A stretch of 64,000 nt of DNA from Actinophytocola sp050699935 (GTDB lineage Bacteria; Actinomycetota; Actinomycetes; Mycobacteriales; Pseudonocardiaceae): positions 1 through 64,000 of the forward strand of contig NZ_JBOHGB010000003.1 of assembly GCF_050699935.1 (NCBI RefSeq). The letters are read 5' to 3'. Below the pieces are notes generated by a model. It ran no database searches, was not told the DNA's origin, and worked only from the letters and a program-made list of their open reading frames with translations. Each line of letters starts with the position of its first letter. Within the stretch, counting starts at the first letter, position 1. This document shows, one piece after another, positions 1 to 9,374 of the stretch. Both the position numbers and the translations under genes were made by a program.

Positions 1-38
1 GCGTGTGGGATGTCGCGACGCCCCGGCCTCTCCTGGTG

Positions 39-2555
39 TCACGCCGGTGCGACAGCGGCCTCCGCGGGGCGGGGGCGCAGCGTGACCCAGGTGGTCAGCA
101 GGGTGGACAGCATGGTCAGCGCGGTCGCCGTGCCGATCACGCCGAGGTAGATCCAGATCGGGCCGTGCGGGAGCAGCGAGCCGTCCGTGACGAGCGTGAA
201 CGGGACGAGAGTCGTGGTGGCGACGACCGTGCCGAGGACGATGCCGATGACCGAGGCCATGCCGGCCTCGACGGACATCATCCGGAGCACCTGGCCGCGC
301 GTGGACCCGGTCAGCCGCTGCAGGCCGAACTCACGCCGCCGCGCGGCGGTGGCCAGCACCTGGCTGTTGACCACCGAGATCGCCGTGTACGCGACGATCA
401 TGCCGGCCATCAGGTAGTTGATCCACGCGCCGATCTCCTGCTCCTCCGCGTACGCCGCGGTCAGCACGTCACGGTCGGCCACGGTGACGCCGGGCTGGTC
501 CGCGACCAGTGCCGACAGCGACCGGGACAGCGCGTCCCCGGCGATCCCGGGCTCGGCCCGCACCATGATCTGGGCGGGCAGGCCGGACGTGGTGTGCGCG
601 GCGACCAGGTCGGCCGGCATCAGCACGGTCTCGAAACCCGCACGCCCCGGGTAGAGGCCGACGATCCGCACGTCCACGGTGGCCCCGTCGCCCATCCGCA
701 TGGTGATCGTGTCGCCGACGCCGCGGCCGAGCGTCCGCGCGTGCTCGGCCGGCAGGGCGACGGTGTCGCCGCGCAGATCGGCGAGCCGCCCGGCGGCGAG
801 GCGCACCGCGGTGGTCCGCGCGGCGCCGTCGGCGCTGACGCCCTGAACCACCCAGCCGTCCTCGCTCTGCGACGAGTCGTACGGCGCGACCACGTAACCG
901 GTGGTGCTCGCGAACTCCGAGGCCGCCACGACCCCGGGCACCCGGCGCACCTCGTCCACGAGCGACGGCGGCAGGCCACCGGTCGACGAGCTGAGCACCA
1001 GGTCGGCCCGCAGGTTCTCGGCGTACGCCTGGTTGGCCACAGCGACCTGCGTGGTCTGCAGGTAGATGTTGGCCGTCGCGATGCCGGTGGCCAGCATGAT
1101 CGGCGTGACGACGGCGGCCATCCGCACGGTCCGGGTCCGCGCGTTCAGCGTGGCCAGGTATCCGGCCGTGCCGCTCACCGCGCGGACCGGCCAGCGCAGC
1201 ACCGCCAGCAGCACGCGGGTGATGCCCGGCGCGATCAGCGCGAGGCCGATCGCCCACAGCAGCACCGACGGCCCGGCCGTGCTGGCCGCGATCGGGCCGG
1301 TCATCACCGCGATGGTCACGATGAACAGCGCGATCCCGCCGCCGAAGCACAGCACGGCGAGGATCAGCCGGACCGCGGACAGCCAGCGCCGCTGGATCGC
1401 GGCCTCGACGAGCGCCTCGGTGGGTCGCGTGCGCGCCGCGCGGCGGGCGGCGACGAACGCGGCGGCGAGCGAGATCAGCAGCGACGAACCGACCGCGACG
1501 ACCATCGGGATCCAGCCGGTGCGGAACACCATCGAGGCCGGCACCATCCCGTTGCCGGCCAGCCGGTCGAAGAGCCACTGTCCAAACGGGACACCCAGGA
1601 GCGAGCCGAGGGTGGTGGCGAACACCGACATGAGCACGGACTCGCCGATCACCATCCGGCGCAGCTGGCCGGGTGTCGTGCCGATCGCGCGCAGCAGGGC
1701 CAGCTCGCGCTGCCGCTGCTGGATCGACAGGCCCAGCGTGGTGGCCACGACGAACAGCGCGACGCTGATCGCGAGCCCCCCGAACACCGCGGACAGGACG
1801 ATCAGGTTCTCGCTCGACCGGCCGGCCTCGAAGTGCTCGGCGATGCCGCGGTCGTCGCCGGTCAGGAGTGCGACCGGCGACCCGCGCAGTGCCTCGCCGA
1901 CCTCGCGGGTGACGTGGCCGAGGTCGACGCCCGGCGCGGTGAGCACGCCGATGGCATCGACCTTGCCGCCGTGGCCGGCGATGCGGTCGACGTCGGCGTC
2001 GGCGAAGAACACGTCGGCGGAGCGGGTGAGGCCGGCGACCGTGAAGGTCTCGGTGCGGGCGTTGGCGGCGATCTCGACCGTGTCGCCGACCCGGTGGCCG
2101 CCGGCACCGAGCACGACCTCGCCCGGGCCGGGCGCGTGGCCGGCGGTGAGCGGGTACGGGGTGAGCGCGGCCGATGCCCAGCCGTGCCCGCCGGTGGTCG
2201 CGCCGCCGGGCAGGGTGGCCGGGAACGACACGTCACCGACGGCCGCCTCGACACCGGGCACGGCTGCGACCTTCGCCACGAGATCGCCGTCGAGCCGCGC
2301 CCGCTCGGGCAGCGCGCCCGTCTCGGCGTCCTCCTCCGGATCGGCGGGGTTCTCCTTTGGCAGCTGGTAGGACTGGCTGCCGGTGACCACGAGCGGCGCG
2401 GCCGCCAGGCGCTGGGGCGGCAGGTCGGTGCGGATGCCGGTCTCCATCAGGCCGCCGCAGGCCATCACGATCACGGCGCCGAAGGTCATCGCGAGGAACG
2501 TGGCGATGAAGGCGCCCGCGCGGAAGCGCAGCGTGCGCAGTGCGACCCGCAGCAT
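39..2555 (-). CDS. FtsX/MacB-type ABC transporter permease
   Basis: Large ABC permease of about 838 residues with two FtsX-type cores. One membrane helix lies near residues 15-40. A large extracytoplasmic domain runs to about residue 250, followed by three helices (about 255-390), a middle pair (about 400-470), a second extracytoplasmic domain and a final three-helix FtsX domain ending near residue 825. This is the usual plan of actinobacterial MacB/LolC-like exporters or lipoprotein-type extractors. The start was placed at the ATG whose TGATG overlaps the stop of the ATPase gene; an in-frame ATG 11 codons upstream lies inside the ATPase gene and is unlikely. The substrate cannot be read from sequence; an antimicrobial peptide or envelope-stress role is typical of kinase-linked members. 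Confidence 0.9.
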   Translation of the reverse strand: MLRVALRTLRFRAGAFIATFLAMTFGAVIVMACGGLMETGIRTDLPPQRLAAAPLVVTGSQSYQLPKENPADPEEDAETGALPERARLDGDLVAKVAAVPGVEAAVGDVSFPATLPGGATTGGHGWASAALTPYPLTAGHAPGPGEVVLGAGGHRVGDTVEIAANARTETFTVAGLTRSADVFFADADVDRIAGHGGKVDAIGVLTAPGVDLGHVTREVGEALRGSPVALLTGDDRGIAEHFEAGRSSENLIVLSAVFGGLAISVALFVVATTLGLSIQQRQRELALLRAIGTTPGQLRRMVIGESVLMSVFATTLGSLLGVPFGQWLFDRLAGNGMVPASMVFRTGWIPMVVAVGSSLLISLAAAFVAARRAARTRPTEALVEAAIQRRWLSAVRLILAVLCFGGGIALFIVTIAVMTGPIAASTAGPSVLLWAIGLALIAPGITRVLLAVLRWPVRAVSGTAGYLATLNARTRTVRMAAVVTPIMLATGIATANIYLQTTQVAVANQAYAENLRADLVLSSSTGGLPPSLVDEVRRVPGVVAASEFASTTGYVVAPYDSSQSEDGWVVQGVSADGAARTTAVRLAAGRLADLRGDTVALPAEHARTLGRGVGDTITMRMGDGATVDVRIVGLYPGRAGFETVLMPADLVAAHTTSGLPAQIMVRAEPGIAGDALSRSLSALVADQPGVTVADRDVLTAAYAEEQEIGAWINYLMAGMIVAYTAISVVNSQVLATAARRREFGLQRLTGSTRGQVLRMMSVEAGMASVIGIVLGTVVATTTLVPFTLVTDGSLLPHGPIWIYLGVIGTATALTMLSTLLTTWVTLRPRPAEAAVAPA

Positions 2556-3331
2556 CACCGGACTCCCGCCGGCTCGTGCTCGGCCCATGCGCCGAGGTTG
2601 GTCATCCGCTCGGCGACGCCCGCCGCGGTCGGGTCCGCGAGCTCGCCGACGAGCCGGCCGTCGGCGAGGAACACGACCCGGTCGGCGTAGGACGTGGCGA
2701 CCGGGTCGTGGGTGACCATCACGACGGTCTGCCCGGCGCGGTCGACGGCGTCGCGCAGCAGGCCGAGCACGTCACGGGCGGTGCGGGTGTCGAGCGCGCC
2801 GGTCGGCTCGTCGGCGAAGATCACCGCGGGCCGGGCGACGAGGGCGCGGGCGATCGCGACCCGCTGCTGCTGGCCGCCGGAGAGCTCGCCGGGCAGGTGC
2901 CGGCGGCGGTCGCCGAGCCCGACCTGCTCGATCACGCGCCGCACCAGCTCGGGCTTGGCGCGCCGGCCGGCGAGGCGCAGCGGCAGCGTCACGTTGTCCT
3001 GCACGGTCAGTGCCGGCAGCAGGTTGAACGCCTGGAACACGAACCCGATCCGTTCGCGACGCAGCCGGGTGAGCTCCACTTCGGACAGTTCGGCGAGGTC
3101 CTGGTCGGCCACGACGACCGTGCCGCCGGTCGGCCGGTCGAGGCCGGCCGCGCAGTGCAGGAAGGTGCTCTTGCCGGAGCCGGACGGTCCCATCACCGCG
3201 GTGAAGGTTGCCCGGCCGAAGCTGATGCTCACGCCGTCCAGCGCGACCACGCTGGTGCGTTTGCCGCCATAGGTCTTGCGCACGTCGGTCAGCCTCACGA
3301 CGTCCGCGCTCGTTTCGTCGATCTGTCGCAC
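2555..3331 (-). CDS. ABC transporter ATP-binding protein (MacB/LolD family)
   Basis: ATPase subunit (258 residues) for the adjoining FtsX-type permease. Walker A GPSGSGKST is near residue 48, the Q-loop is in FVFQAFNLLP, the signature is LSGGQQQRVAIARAL, Walker B is VIFADEPTGALD and the switch histidine is in VMVTHDP. The spacing and the EPTGALD wording are typical of the MacB/LolD/FtsE group that partners FtsX permeases. It starts at GTG and its stop overlaps the permease start, so the two are translationally coupled. A sensor kinase gene lies 70 bp upstream on the same strand. Confidence 0.95.
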   Translation of the reverse strand: MRQIDETSADVVRLTDVRKTYGGKRTSVVALDGVSISFGRATFTAVMGPSGSGKSTFLHCAAGLDRPTGGTVVVADQDLAELSEVELTRLRRERIGFVFQAFNLLPALTVQDNVTLPLRLAGRRAKPELVRRVIEQVGLGDRRRHLPGELSGGQQQRVAIARALVARPAVIFADEPTGALDTRTARDVLGLLRDAVDRAGQTVVMVTHDPVATSYADRVVFLADGRLVGELADPTAAGVAERMTNLGAWAEHEPAGVR

Positions 3332-3401
3332 GAGACCAGCCTCGTCCGGGTGGGCCGCGGAAACACTGGTGCTGACCGGGAGGAACGGGGTAGGGCTGGC
3401 C

Positions 3402-4535
3402 CTACCCCAGTGGCACGGTCCAGGTCACGGTGGTGCCCGTGCGCGAGGAGGAGTCGATCTCGCAGTGGCCGCCGGCCTGGGCCGCGCGCTCCTCGAGGTG
3501 CTTGAGACCGCGGTGCGTGACGCCCTCGGGAATGCCGCACCCGTCGTCGGCGACGGTCAGCCGCAGCTCGCCGTTGCGTCCGATGTGGACCTCAACGTGG
3601 TGCGCTCCAGAGTGTCTGACCACATTGGACAGTGCTTCGCGGAGTGCGGCGCGGGTGTGGTCGGCGAGCTCGGCGGGGACGTCACGCAGGTCGCCGTCGA
3701 TGGTCAGCTCGGGCGCGAAGCCGAGCAGCTCACCGGCGACCGCGACCTCACCGCGGACGGACTCGGCGAGGTCGGCGGCGAGGTCGGCCGGGTCGGCGTT
3801 GCGCAGCGCGCGGACGACCGCGCGCACGTCGGCGATGGAGGCGTCGAGCTGGTCGACGGCCTCGGCGAGCCGGGTCGCGTCCGCGCGGGCGAGCTTGCGG
3901 GCGGGCCGCCGGGCGACGAGGTCGAGCCGCATGCCGGCGGCGTAGAGCCGCTGGACGATGACGTCGTGCAGGTCGCGGGCGATTCGCTCGCGCTCCTGGT
4001 AGAGGCCGACGCGGGCGCGGGCGGTGGCGCCCTCGGCGAGGACGAGCACGAGTCCGGCCTGCGCGGCGAACGCGGTGAGCAGGTCGATCGCGGCTGCCTC
4101 GAACGGCTTGGCGCCGCGGTGGCGGTAGACGGTGAGCGCACCGAGCCGGCGCTGCGCGGTGCCGAACGGGGCGGCGGCGAAGGGGCCGTACTGGCGCAGC
4201 TCGCGGGGCACGAAGGGTGCGGTGCGGGGGTCGTCCCACACATCGTCGACGACGACGGCGACGCCGCTGCGCGCGACGCGGGCGGCCGCACTGCGCGCGG
4301 AGAGCACCAGGCCGACGGGTTCGGTGGTGGGCACGGTCGGCGTGCCATGCGCGGCCTCGACGGTGAGCGACCCGTCCTCGGCGCGCGCCATGACGAGCCC
4401 GAGGTCCGCACCGGCGAGCTCAGCGGCCCGGCGCACGACGAGCCGCAGCACCGCCGCCGGGTCGTCCCCGGACAGCGCCACCGTGGCGATCTCGGTTGCC
4501 GCGCCGAGCGCACGGGCGGCCAGGTCGGGCTCCAT
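3402..4535 (-). CDS. GAF-domain sensor histidine kinase, NarL/DevS type
   Basis: Sensor kinase of about 377 residues. An N-terminal GAF-like domain (about 1-150) precedes a HisKA_3 dimerisation region with the phospho-acceptor motif RERIARDLHDVIVQRL near residue 180, then an HATPase_c domain with an N-box and DDGCGIPEG near the C-terminus. It has no membrane segment and is probably cytosolic, sensing a small ligand, redox state or gas. The start was chosen at the ATG opening MEPDLAARAL, where homology-like sequence begins. The reading frame stays open 27 codons further upstream. No response regulator is visible next to it inside the window. Downstream on the same strand are the ABC transporter genes, its likely targets or partners. 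Confidence 0.85.
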   Translation of the reverse strand: MEPDLAARALGAATEIATVALSGDDPAAVLRLVVRRAAELAGADLGLVMARAEDGSLTVEAAHGTPTVPTTEPVGLVLSARSAAARVARSGVAVVVDDVWDDPRTAPFVPRELRQYGPFAAAPFGTAQRRLGALTVYRHRGAKPFEAAAIDLLTAFAAQAGLVLVLAEGATARARVGLYQERERIARDLHDVIVQRLYAAGMRLDLVARRPARKLARADATRLAEAVDQLDASIADVRAVVRALRNADPADLAADLAESVRGEVAVAGELLGFAPELTIDGDLRDVPAELADHTRAALREALSNVVRHSGAHHVEVHIGRNGELRLTVADDGCGIPEGVTHRGLKHLEERAAQAGGHCEIDSSSRTGTTVTWTVPLG

Positions 4536-4631
4536 CGTCACGTTCACGCTAGCGCGGCACGGCTCGGCCCCGCCGCCACGCGCACCACCGGGCATCGTCA
4601 CGACCACCTGTGCCATGCCAGTCGGGTCCGG

Positions 4632-7600
4632 TCATCGCCAGGCGGGTTCCGGCCGTTTCCGTTGGCCTGGAGCCGCATCGCCGTCGGTCGGGAACTGTCG
4701 GTGGCCTCCGGTAGCGTCGACATCGGGGGACCCCTTGGGGTGCGAATGGTCCATTCGCACCGAGTTCACCCGGCCGTGGGTGATCTCGAGGATCAGGTCG
4801 GCGTTCGCGGCTTCGTCGGCGCGGTGTGTCACGTGGACGACGGTGTTGGTCAGGGCGCGGATCTCGCGCAGCACTCCTTGCGCGGTCGGGATGTCGAGGT
4901 GCGCGGTGGGCTCGTCGAGCAGGACGAGGTCGGCGTGCGGGGCGGCGAGGAGTGCGCGGGCGAGGGCCAGGCGTTGGGCCTCGCCGCCGGACGTGGCGGC
5001 GGCGCCACCGGCGAGCCTCGTGTCGAGCCGGTCGGTCCAGTTCGGCAGGCCGGCCACGCGGAGCGCCGCCCGTAGCTCGGCGTCGGTCGCGTCGGGGTCG
5101 CCGATGCGGAGATTCTCGCGGACGGTGGTCGAGACGAGCTGCGGCTCCTGCGGGCACCAGGCGACGGCGCGCGGGATCCGGGCGGTGCCGCTCGCCGGCT
5201 GGAGGAAGCCGAGGAGCAGCGCGAGAAGCGTCGACTTCCCGGCGCCGGATGGCCCGACGACGGCGACGTGCGTGCCGGGCGGGATGTCGAGCGTGACGTC
5301 GCGCAGTGCCGGTGCGGCTCCCGGCCAGGCGACATCGACGCCACGCAGCTCGACCTGGCGTGCGTCGAGCGCTGCCTCGGGGGTCGCGGAGCGGGCAAGC
5401 GTCTGCGCGTCCTGAGTTCTGGCCAGGGTTTCGCGGAGGGCGTCGTGGTGTTGCGCGGCCGGCGGGACGAGAGCCACGACCTCGGCCAGCGCCAGCGGGA
5501 GTAGCGCGCAGACCGGCGCGAGCAGCGGGTCGAGGGTGCCGGCAGCCACCGCCGTGGCGGCCATGGCGGTGCCCGCGACGGCCGCCGCACCGGTCGACAA
5601 CGTGACGACCAGGGTGGCCGCGCCGGCGCCGAATGCCTCGCGCTTCGCCGATCTCGTCAGGTCGGCGTCGTCGGTGGCGAGCTCGACGCGGTGACGGTGG
5701 TGGGCGCCGAACGCGATGAGGTCGGCGGCCGCGTCCAGCAAGGTCAGCGTGCCGGTGGCGATCCGGCGGCGGCCGGCGGCGAGCGCGGTGCCCGCATGCC
5801 GGTCGAGGGCGAGCGCGGCGGCCGGTGCACCCAGGCCGGCCGCCGCGACCGCGATGGCGAGCGTGATCGCCGCGGCCGGCAGGATCGCCAGCTGGACGAG
5901 CACGGCCACCGCGCACACGGCCGCCGCGACGAGCGGCGGGGTGAGCACGCGCGGCGTGAGGTCGCGGACGGTGTCGGTGTCGTCGACCAGGCGTGGCAGG
6001 TCGTCGCCGCTGCCGCCGGCCGGACCGCGGCGGACGAGCGTGCGCCACAGCGTCACCCGCAGGTCGCCGGCCACGCGGAACGCGGCGTCGTGCGTGACGA
6101 GGCGCTCGAGGTAGCGCAGCACGGCGCGACCGAGGCCGAACGCGCGCACGCCGACCACCGCGACGGACAGCGTGAGGATCGGCGGCTGCTGCGCGGCCTT
6201 CGCGATGAGCCACGCCGAGGTGACGGTCAGCGCGACGCCGGCCAGCAGCGCCAGCGCGCCCAGCGCGGCGCTCGCGACCAGCCGGCGGTCGAACAGTGTC
6301 CGCAGCGGCGAGCCGACGGCGGTCGCGTGGCCGGTGACGGTACCGACCGGGCCCGCCGCCACGGTGTCCGAAGTGGACTCGACGGTGCGGTGGGCCGCGA
6401 GGATGACGGCGACGCCGCTCGCGGCCGCCTGCTCGATAGCCGCCATGACCAGCCCCGCGGCGGCCGGGTCGAGGTTGGCGGTGGGCTCGTCGAGCAGGAG
6501 CAGGTCGGCACCCTGCCGGACGCGCACGAGGGCGCGCGCCACGGCGACCCGCTGCCGCTCCCCCGTGGACAGCTCGGCGACCGGGCGGTCGAGCAGGTGA
6601 TCGACGGCCACGCACGCCGCGTCGGGGCACTCGCCCGTGCGGAGCGGGGAACTCGCGCGTCCCGAACCGGGAACTCGCGGGTCCCGAACGGGGGACTCGC
6701 CGGTGCGGAGCGGGGAACTCGCGGGTCCGGAAGGTTGGACACGCGGGTCGGGAGCGTTGGACTCGCGGGTCGGGAACGGGGGACTCGCGGGGCCGGAGTG
6801 GGGGACTCGCGGGTCGGGAACGGGGGACTCGCGGGCGGTGGCCAGCTCGTCGGCCACGGTGCCGCCGGCGAACCGCGGGTGCTGCGGGACCCACGCGATG
6901 CGGCGGCGCCACGCGGGCAGGTCCAGGTCGGCGAGGTCCACCCCGCCGACCTGGACCACTCCCCCGGTCGGCTCGGCGAAGCCCAGCAGCACGGCGAACA
7001 AGGTCGACTTGCCGCTCCCGCTCGGCGAGTCCAGACGGACGATCTCCCCCGGCCGGGCCGTGAGGGACAGGCCGTCGGGTGCGTTCCCGTCGCGGCGGCG
7101 GACCGTGAGACCAGCGACGACGAGGTCGCCGATGGGCGCGGCGGTGCCCGACCGGTCGCCGACCACGGGCAGCTCGGCCACCCGGCGCGCCGCCTCCAGA
7201 CCGTCCTCGCTCGCGTGGTGCGCGGCGCCCGCGGCACGTAGCGGCAGGTAGCACTCCGGCGCCAGGATCAGCACGAACAGGCCGACCGCGAGCCCGAGGT
7301 CGCCGGACACCAGGCGCAGGCCGATGGTGACCGCGACCAGTGCGACCGACAGCGTCGCGATCAGCTCCAGCACCAGCGCGGACGCGAACGCGACGCGCAG
7401 CGTGCCCATCGTGGCGCGGCGGTGCGCGGCGGAGACCCGGCGGACGGCGTCGACCTGGGCGGCGGCGCGGCGGAACGCGGTGAGCACCGGCAACGCGCGC
7501 GCGAGCTCGAGCAGGTGCGCGGAGAGCCGTCCGGTCGCGTCGGCCGCCTCGGCCACGCGGTCGCGGGTGCGTAGGCCGATGAGGACGGCGAACACCGGAA

Positions 7601-8102
7601 CGAGCGGCAGCGTCAGCACGAGCACCACGGCCGACGGCCAGTCGGCGAACAGGATCACGGCACCGATGCCGACCGGCAGGACGGCGGCGTTGACCAGTGC
7701 GGGCAGGTAGGTCGTGAAGTAGCCGTCCAGCGCGTCGAGGCCGCGGGTCGCGAGCGCGGTCAGCTCGCCGGGCCCGGCCTCCGCGATCCACTCCGGACCG
7801 GCGGCGAGGGTCCGGTCGAGCAGCACGCCCCGCAGCTCGGCCTTCGCCCCGGCGGCCGCCCGCGCCGCGACGACCTGCGTGGCCCAGCCGAGCAGCGCGC
7901 GGGCGAGCACCGCACCGGCGAGCACCCCCAGCAGCTCACCGGCCGGTGCCCCCGCCCCCGCGACGATGTCCGCGAGCACGGACGCGAGCGCCCACGCCTG
8001 CACGACGAGCGCCACCGCCCCGAGCGCACCGAGCACCGCACAGCCGGCAAGCGCCCGCCGCGCGGTGCGGGACAACGCGAGCGCGCCGAGCGGCCCGCTC
8101 AT
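4632..8102 (-). CDS. cydDC: Fused thiol reductant ABC exporter CydDC
   Basis: Single 1156-residue polypeptide carrying CydD then CydC. This heterodimer-type ABC exporter moves cysteine/glutathione-type thiols and is needed for cytochrome bd assembly. The CydD half has six membrane helices (about 10-300), Walker A SPSGSGKST near residue 362 and a modified signature LSTGERQRVAVARAL near 510. The CydC half has a second membrane domain, Walker A GPSGAGKST near 952, signature TSGGEAQRLALARAL and Walker B LVLLDEPTAHLD. Fusion is common in Actinobacteria. Odd: about 70 residues near 423-493 of the first ATPase are low-complexity peptide encoded by a 22-bp tandem repeat array, in place of normal helical-subdomain sequence. 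It follows cydB, with repeat element A between them. Confidence 0.93.
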   Translation of the reverse strand: MSGPLGALALSRTARRALAGCAVLGALGAVALVVQAWALASVLADIVAGAGAPAGELLGVLAGAVLARALLGWATQVVAARAAAGAKAELRGVLLDRTLAAGPEWIAEAGPGELTALATRGLDALDGYFTTYLPALVNAAVLPVGIGAVILFADWPSAVVLVLTLPLVPVFAVLIGLRTRDRVAEAADATGRLSAHLLELARALPVLTAFRRAAAQVDAVRRVSAAHRRATMGTLRVAFASALVLELIATLSVALVAVTIGLRLVSGDLGLAVGLFVLILAPECYLPLRAAGAAHHASEDGLEAARRVAELPVVGDRSGTAAPIGDLVVAGLTVRRRDGNAPDGLSLTARPGEIVRLDSPSGSGKSTLFAVLLGFAEPTGGVVQVGGVDLADLDLPAWRRRIAWVPQHPRFAGGTVADELATARESPVPDPRVPHSGPASPPFPTRESNAPDPRVQPSGPASSPLRTGESPVRDPRVPGSGRASSPLRTGECPDAACVAVDHLLDRPVAELSTGERQRVAVARALVRVRQGADLLLLDEPTANLDPAAAGLVMAAIEQAAASGVAVILAAHRTVESTSDTVAAGPVGTVTGHATAVGSPLRTLFDRRLVASAALGALALLAGVALTVTSAWLIAKAAQQPPILTLSVAVVGVRAFGLGRAVLRYLERLVTHDAAFRVAGDLRVTLWRTLVRRGPAGGSGDDLPRLVDDTDTVRDLTPRVLTPPLVAAAVCAVAVLVQLAILPAAAITLAIAVAAAGLGAPAAALALDRHAGTALAAGRRRIATGTLTLLDAAADLIAFGAHHRHRVELATDDADLTRSAKREAFGAGAATLVVTLSTGAAAVAGTAMAATAVAAGTLDPLLAPVCALLPLALAEVVALVPPAAQHHDALRETLARTQDAQTLARSATPEAALDARQVELRGVDVAWPGAAPALRDVTLDIPPGTHVAVVGPSGAGKSTLLALLLGFLQPASGTARIPRAVAWCPQEPQLVSTTVRENLRIGDPDATDAELRAALRVAGLPNWTDRLDTRLAGGAAATSGGEAQRLALARALLAAPHADLVLLDEPTAHLDIPTAQGVLREIRALTNTVVHVTHRADEAANADLILEITHGRVNSVRMDHSHPKGSPDVDATGGHRQFPTDGDAAPGQRKRPEPAWR
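6624..6836. repeat. 22-bp tandem repeat array I, inside cydDC
   Basis: Nine to ten imperfect copies of a 22-bp unit, core GGACTCGCGGGTC then GGAACG, in direct orientation on the plus strand. Because 22 is not a multiple of three, three units (66 bp) give one 22-residue peptide period. The minus-strand frame therefore reads a repeating Pro/Ser/Arg-rich peptide (for example DPRVPHSGPASPPF) inside the CydD ATPase domain. The same unit forms non-coding arrays at 30794-30951 and 35505-35660. The reading frame has been kept open. Confidence 0.9.
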
Positions 8103-8153
8103 GCGCCGCCCCCCGACCCACACCCGACGGTTCGCGCCACTCGCGACCCAAAC

Positions 8154-8262
8154 TTGTCCACAGCCCCGCACGACCAGCGGTTTTGTCGTCCCTTGCCGGT
8201 AGACTGGCGTGGTGGGGTGGCCCCCGGAGAGGGTGGGGGCCGCCATCCACGGGGCCGGATTC
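8154..8262 (+). repeat. Composite intergenic element A (damage-type promoter plus hairpin)
   Basis: Copy A of the nine-member family, reading rightwards. It has one DnaA-box-like TTGTCCACA (8154-8162); promoter-like TTGTCGTCC (8183-8191), eight bases, TAGACT (8200-8205); and a hairpin GCCCCC/GGGGGC (8220-8225 with 8235-8240) extendable to about 10 bp. The downstream tail resembles that of element G. The second box is not recognisable. It lies between the 5' end of cydDC and the 3' end of cydB, so transcription from it would run antisense into cydB. Confidence 0.8.
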
Positions 8263-8353
8263 GCGGGGCTGGAACCGCGGGCCGGATCGTGGTTCGTCGG
8301 GCCGCTGGGCACGAGGTCCGATTCGGTAGCCGGACCACATGTGGGGCCCCTGG

Positions 8354-9361
8354 TCATGGGGTGCGTGCTTCCGGGATGTGGTGGGTCGCGATTCGCTTAC
8401 GGAAGACCCAGTACGTCCAGCCCTGGTAGATCAGCACCGCCGGCGTGCCGAACGCGGCCACCCAGGTCATCACCGTCAGCGTGTACGGGCTCGACGCCGT
8501 GTCCGCGATCGACAGCGAGTACGCCGGGTCCACTGTGGACGGCAGGACGTCCGGGTACAGCGCGCCGAACAGGGTCACCACCGACGCCGTCAGCGCGACG
8601 CCGAGCAGGGCGAACGTCTGGCCCTCGCGGCCGGTCCGCAGGCGTAGCCAGGCAGCGGCGGCCGCGAGCCCCACCACCGCCAGCGTCGCCCAGGTCCAGC
8701 CCGACCCCTCCCGCAGCTGCACCACCACCAGCACGGCGGCCAGCGGCGCGAGCGCGGCCGGCGCGATCCCCAGCGCGAGCCGGCGAGCCCGGTCCCGGAG
8801 CGGGCCGGACGTCTTCAGCGCGACGAACACCGCGCCGTGCACCAGCGCGAAGCCGGCCACGCCGAGCGCCCCGAGCAGCGTGTCCCAGCGCACCGCCGCG
8901 AACGCCGCGCCGACCCGATTCCCGTCCGCGTCCAGCGGCAGGCCCAGCACGTTCCACGACAGCACCAGCCCGACACCCAACGCGGCGACCGCCGACCCGC
9001 CAGTGATCACCGTGTCCCACACCGCCCGCCAGCGCGCGGAGTCGACCTTCCCCCGGTACTCGAACGCCACGCCGCGGCCGATGAGCGCCAGCAGGAACAG
9101 CAGCAGCGGCAGGTACGCCGCGCTGAACAGGCCCGCGTACCAGCCCGGGAACGCCGCGAACGTCGCGCCGGCGGCGACGATCAGCCACACCTCGTTGCCG
9201 TCCCACACCGGGCCGATCGTGTTGATCAGCACCCGCCGCTCGGCCTCGTCCCGACCGAGTACGCGCAACAGCATGCCCACGCCGAAGTCGAAGCCCTCCA
9301 GGAACAGGTAGCCGAGCCACAGCACGGCGATGATCAGGAACCAGACGGTCGCGAGATCCAT
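8354..9361 (-). CDS. cydB: Cytochrome bd ubiquinol oxidase subunit II
   Basis: 335-residue CydB, the second membrane subunit of the high-affinity bd-type quinol oxidase, with eight to nine predicted helices. The N-terminus has the family hallmark WFLIIAVLWLGYLFLEGFDFGVGML, followed by GPVWDGNEVWLI and the C-terminal YQGWTYWVFRKRI. The start was set at the ATG opening MDLATVWF, 13 bp after cydA; the open frame extends 20 codons upstream into cydA. It forms an operon with cydA and, across element A, with cydDC. Confidence 0.96.
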   Translation of the reverse strand: MDLATVWFLIIAVLWLGYLFLEGFDFGVGMLLRVLGRDEAERRVLINTIGPVWDGNEVWLIVAAGATFAAFPGWYAGLFSAAYLPLLLFLLALIGRGVAFEYRGKVDSARWRAVWDTVITGGSAVAALGVGLVLSWNVLGLPLDADGNRVGAAFAAVRWDTLLGALGVAGFALVHGAVFVALKTSGPLRDRARRLALGIAPAALAPLAAVLVVVQLREGSGWTWATLAVVGLAAAAAWLRLRTGREGQTFALLGVALTASVVTLFGALYPDVLPSTVDPAYSLSIADTASSPYTLTVMTWVAAFGTPAVLIYQGWTYWVFRKRIATHHIPEARTP

Positions 9362-9374
9362 GGCATGCCCCGAA

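Noticed and set aside
3..2690. Long plus-strand frame (895 codons) opposite the FtsX-type permease
   Set aside because: Arg/His/Gly-rich composition with no domain signal; typical antisense shadow of a high-GC gene. Similar frames at 44038-46503, 49580-51823 and 53728-56421 were dropped for the same reason.
6624..6836. Tandem 22-bp units as a CRISPR array
   Set aside because: Units are contiguous with no unique spacers and no cas genes; they are simple tandem repeats.
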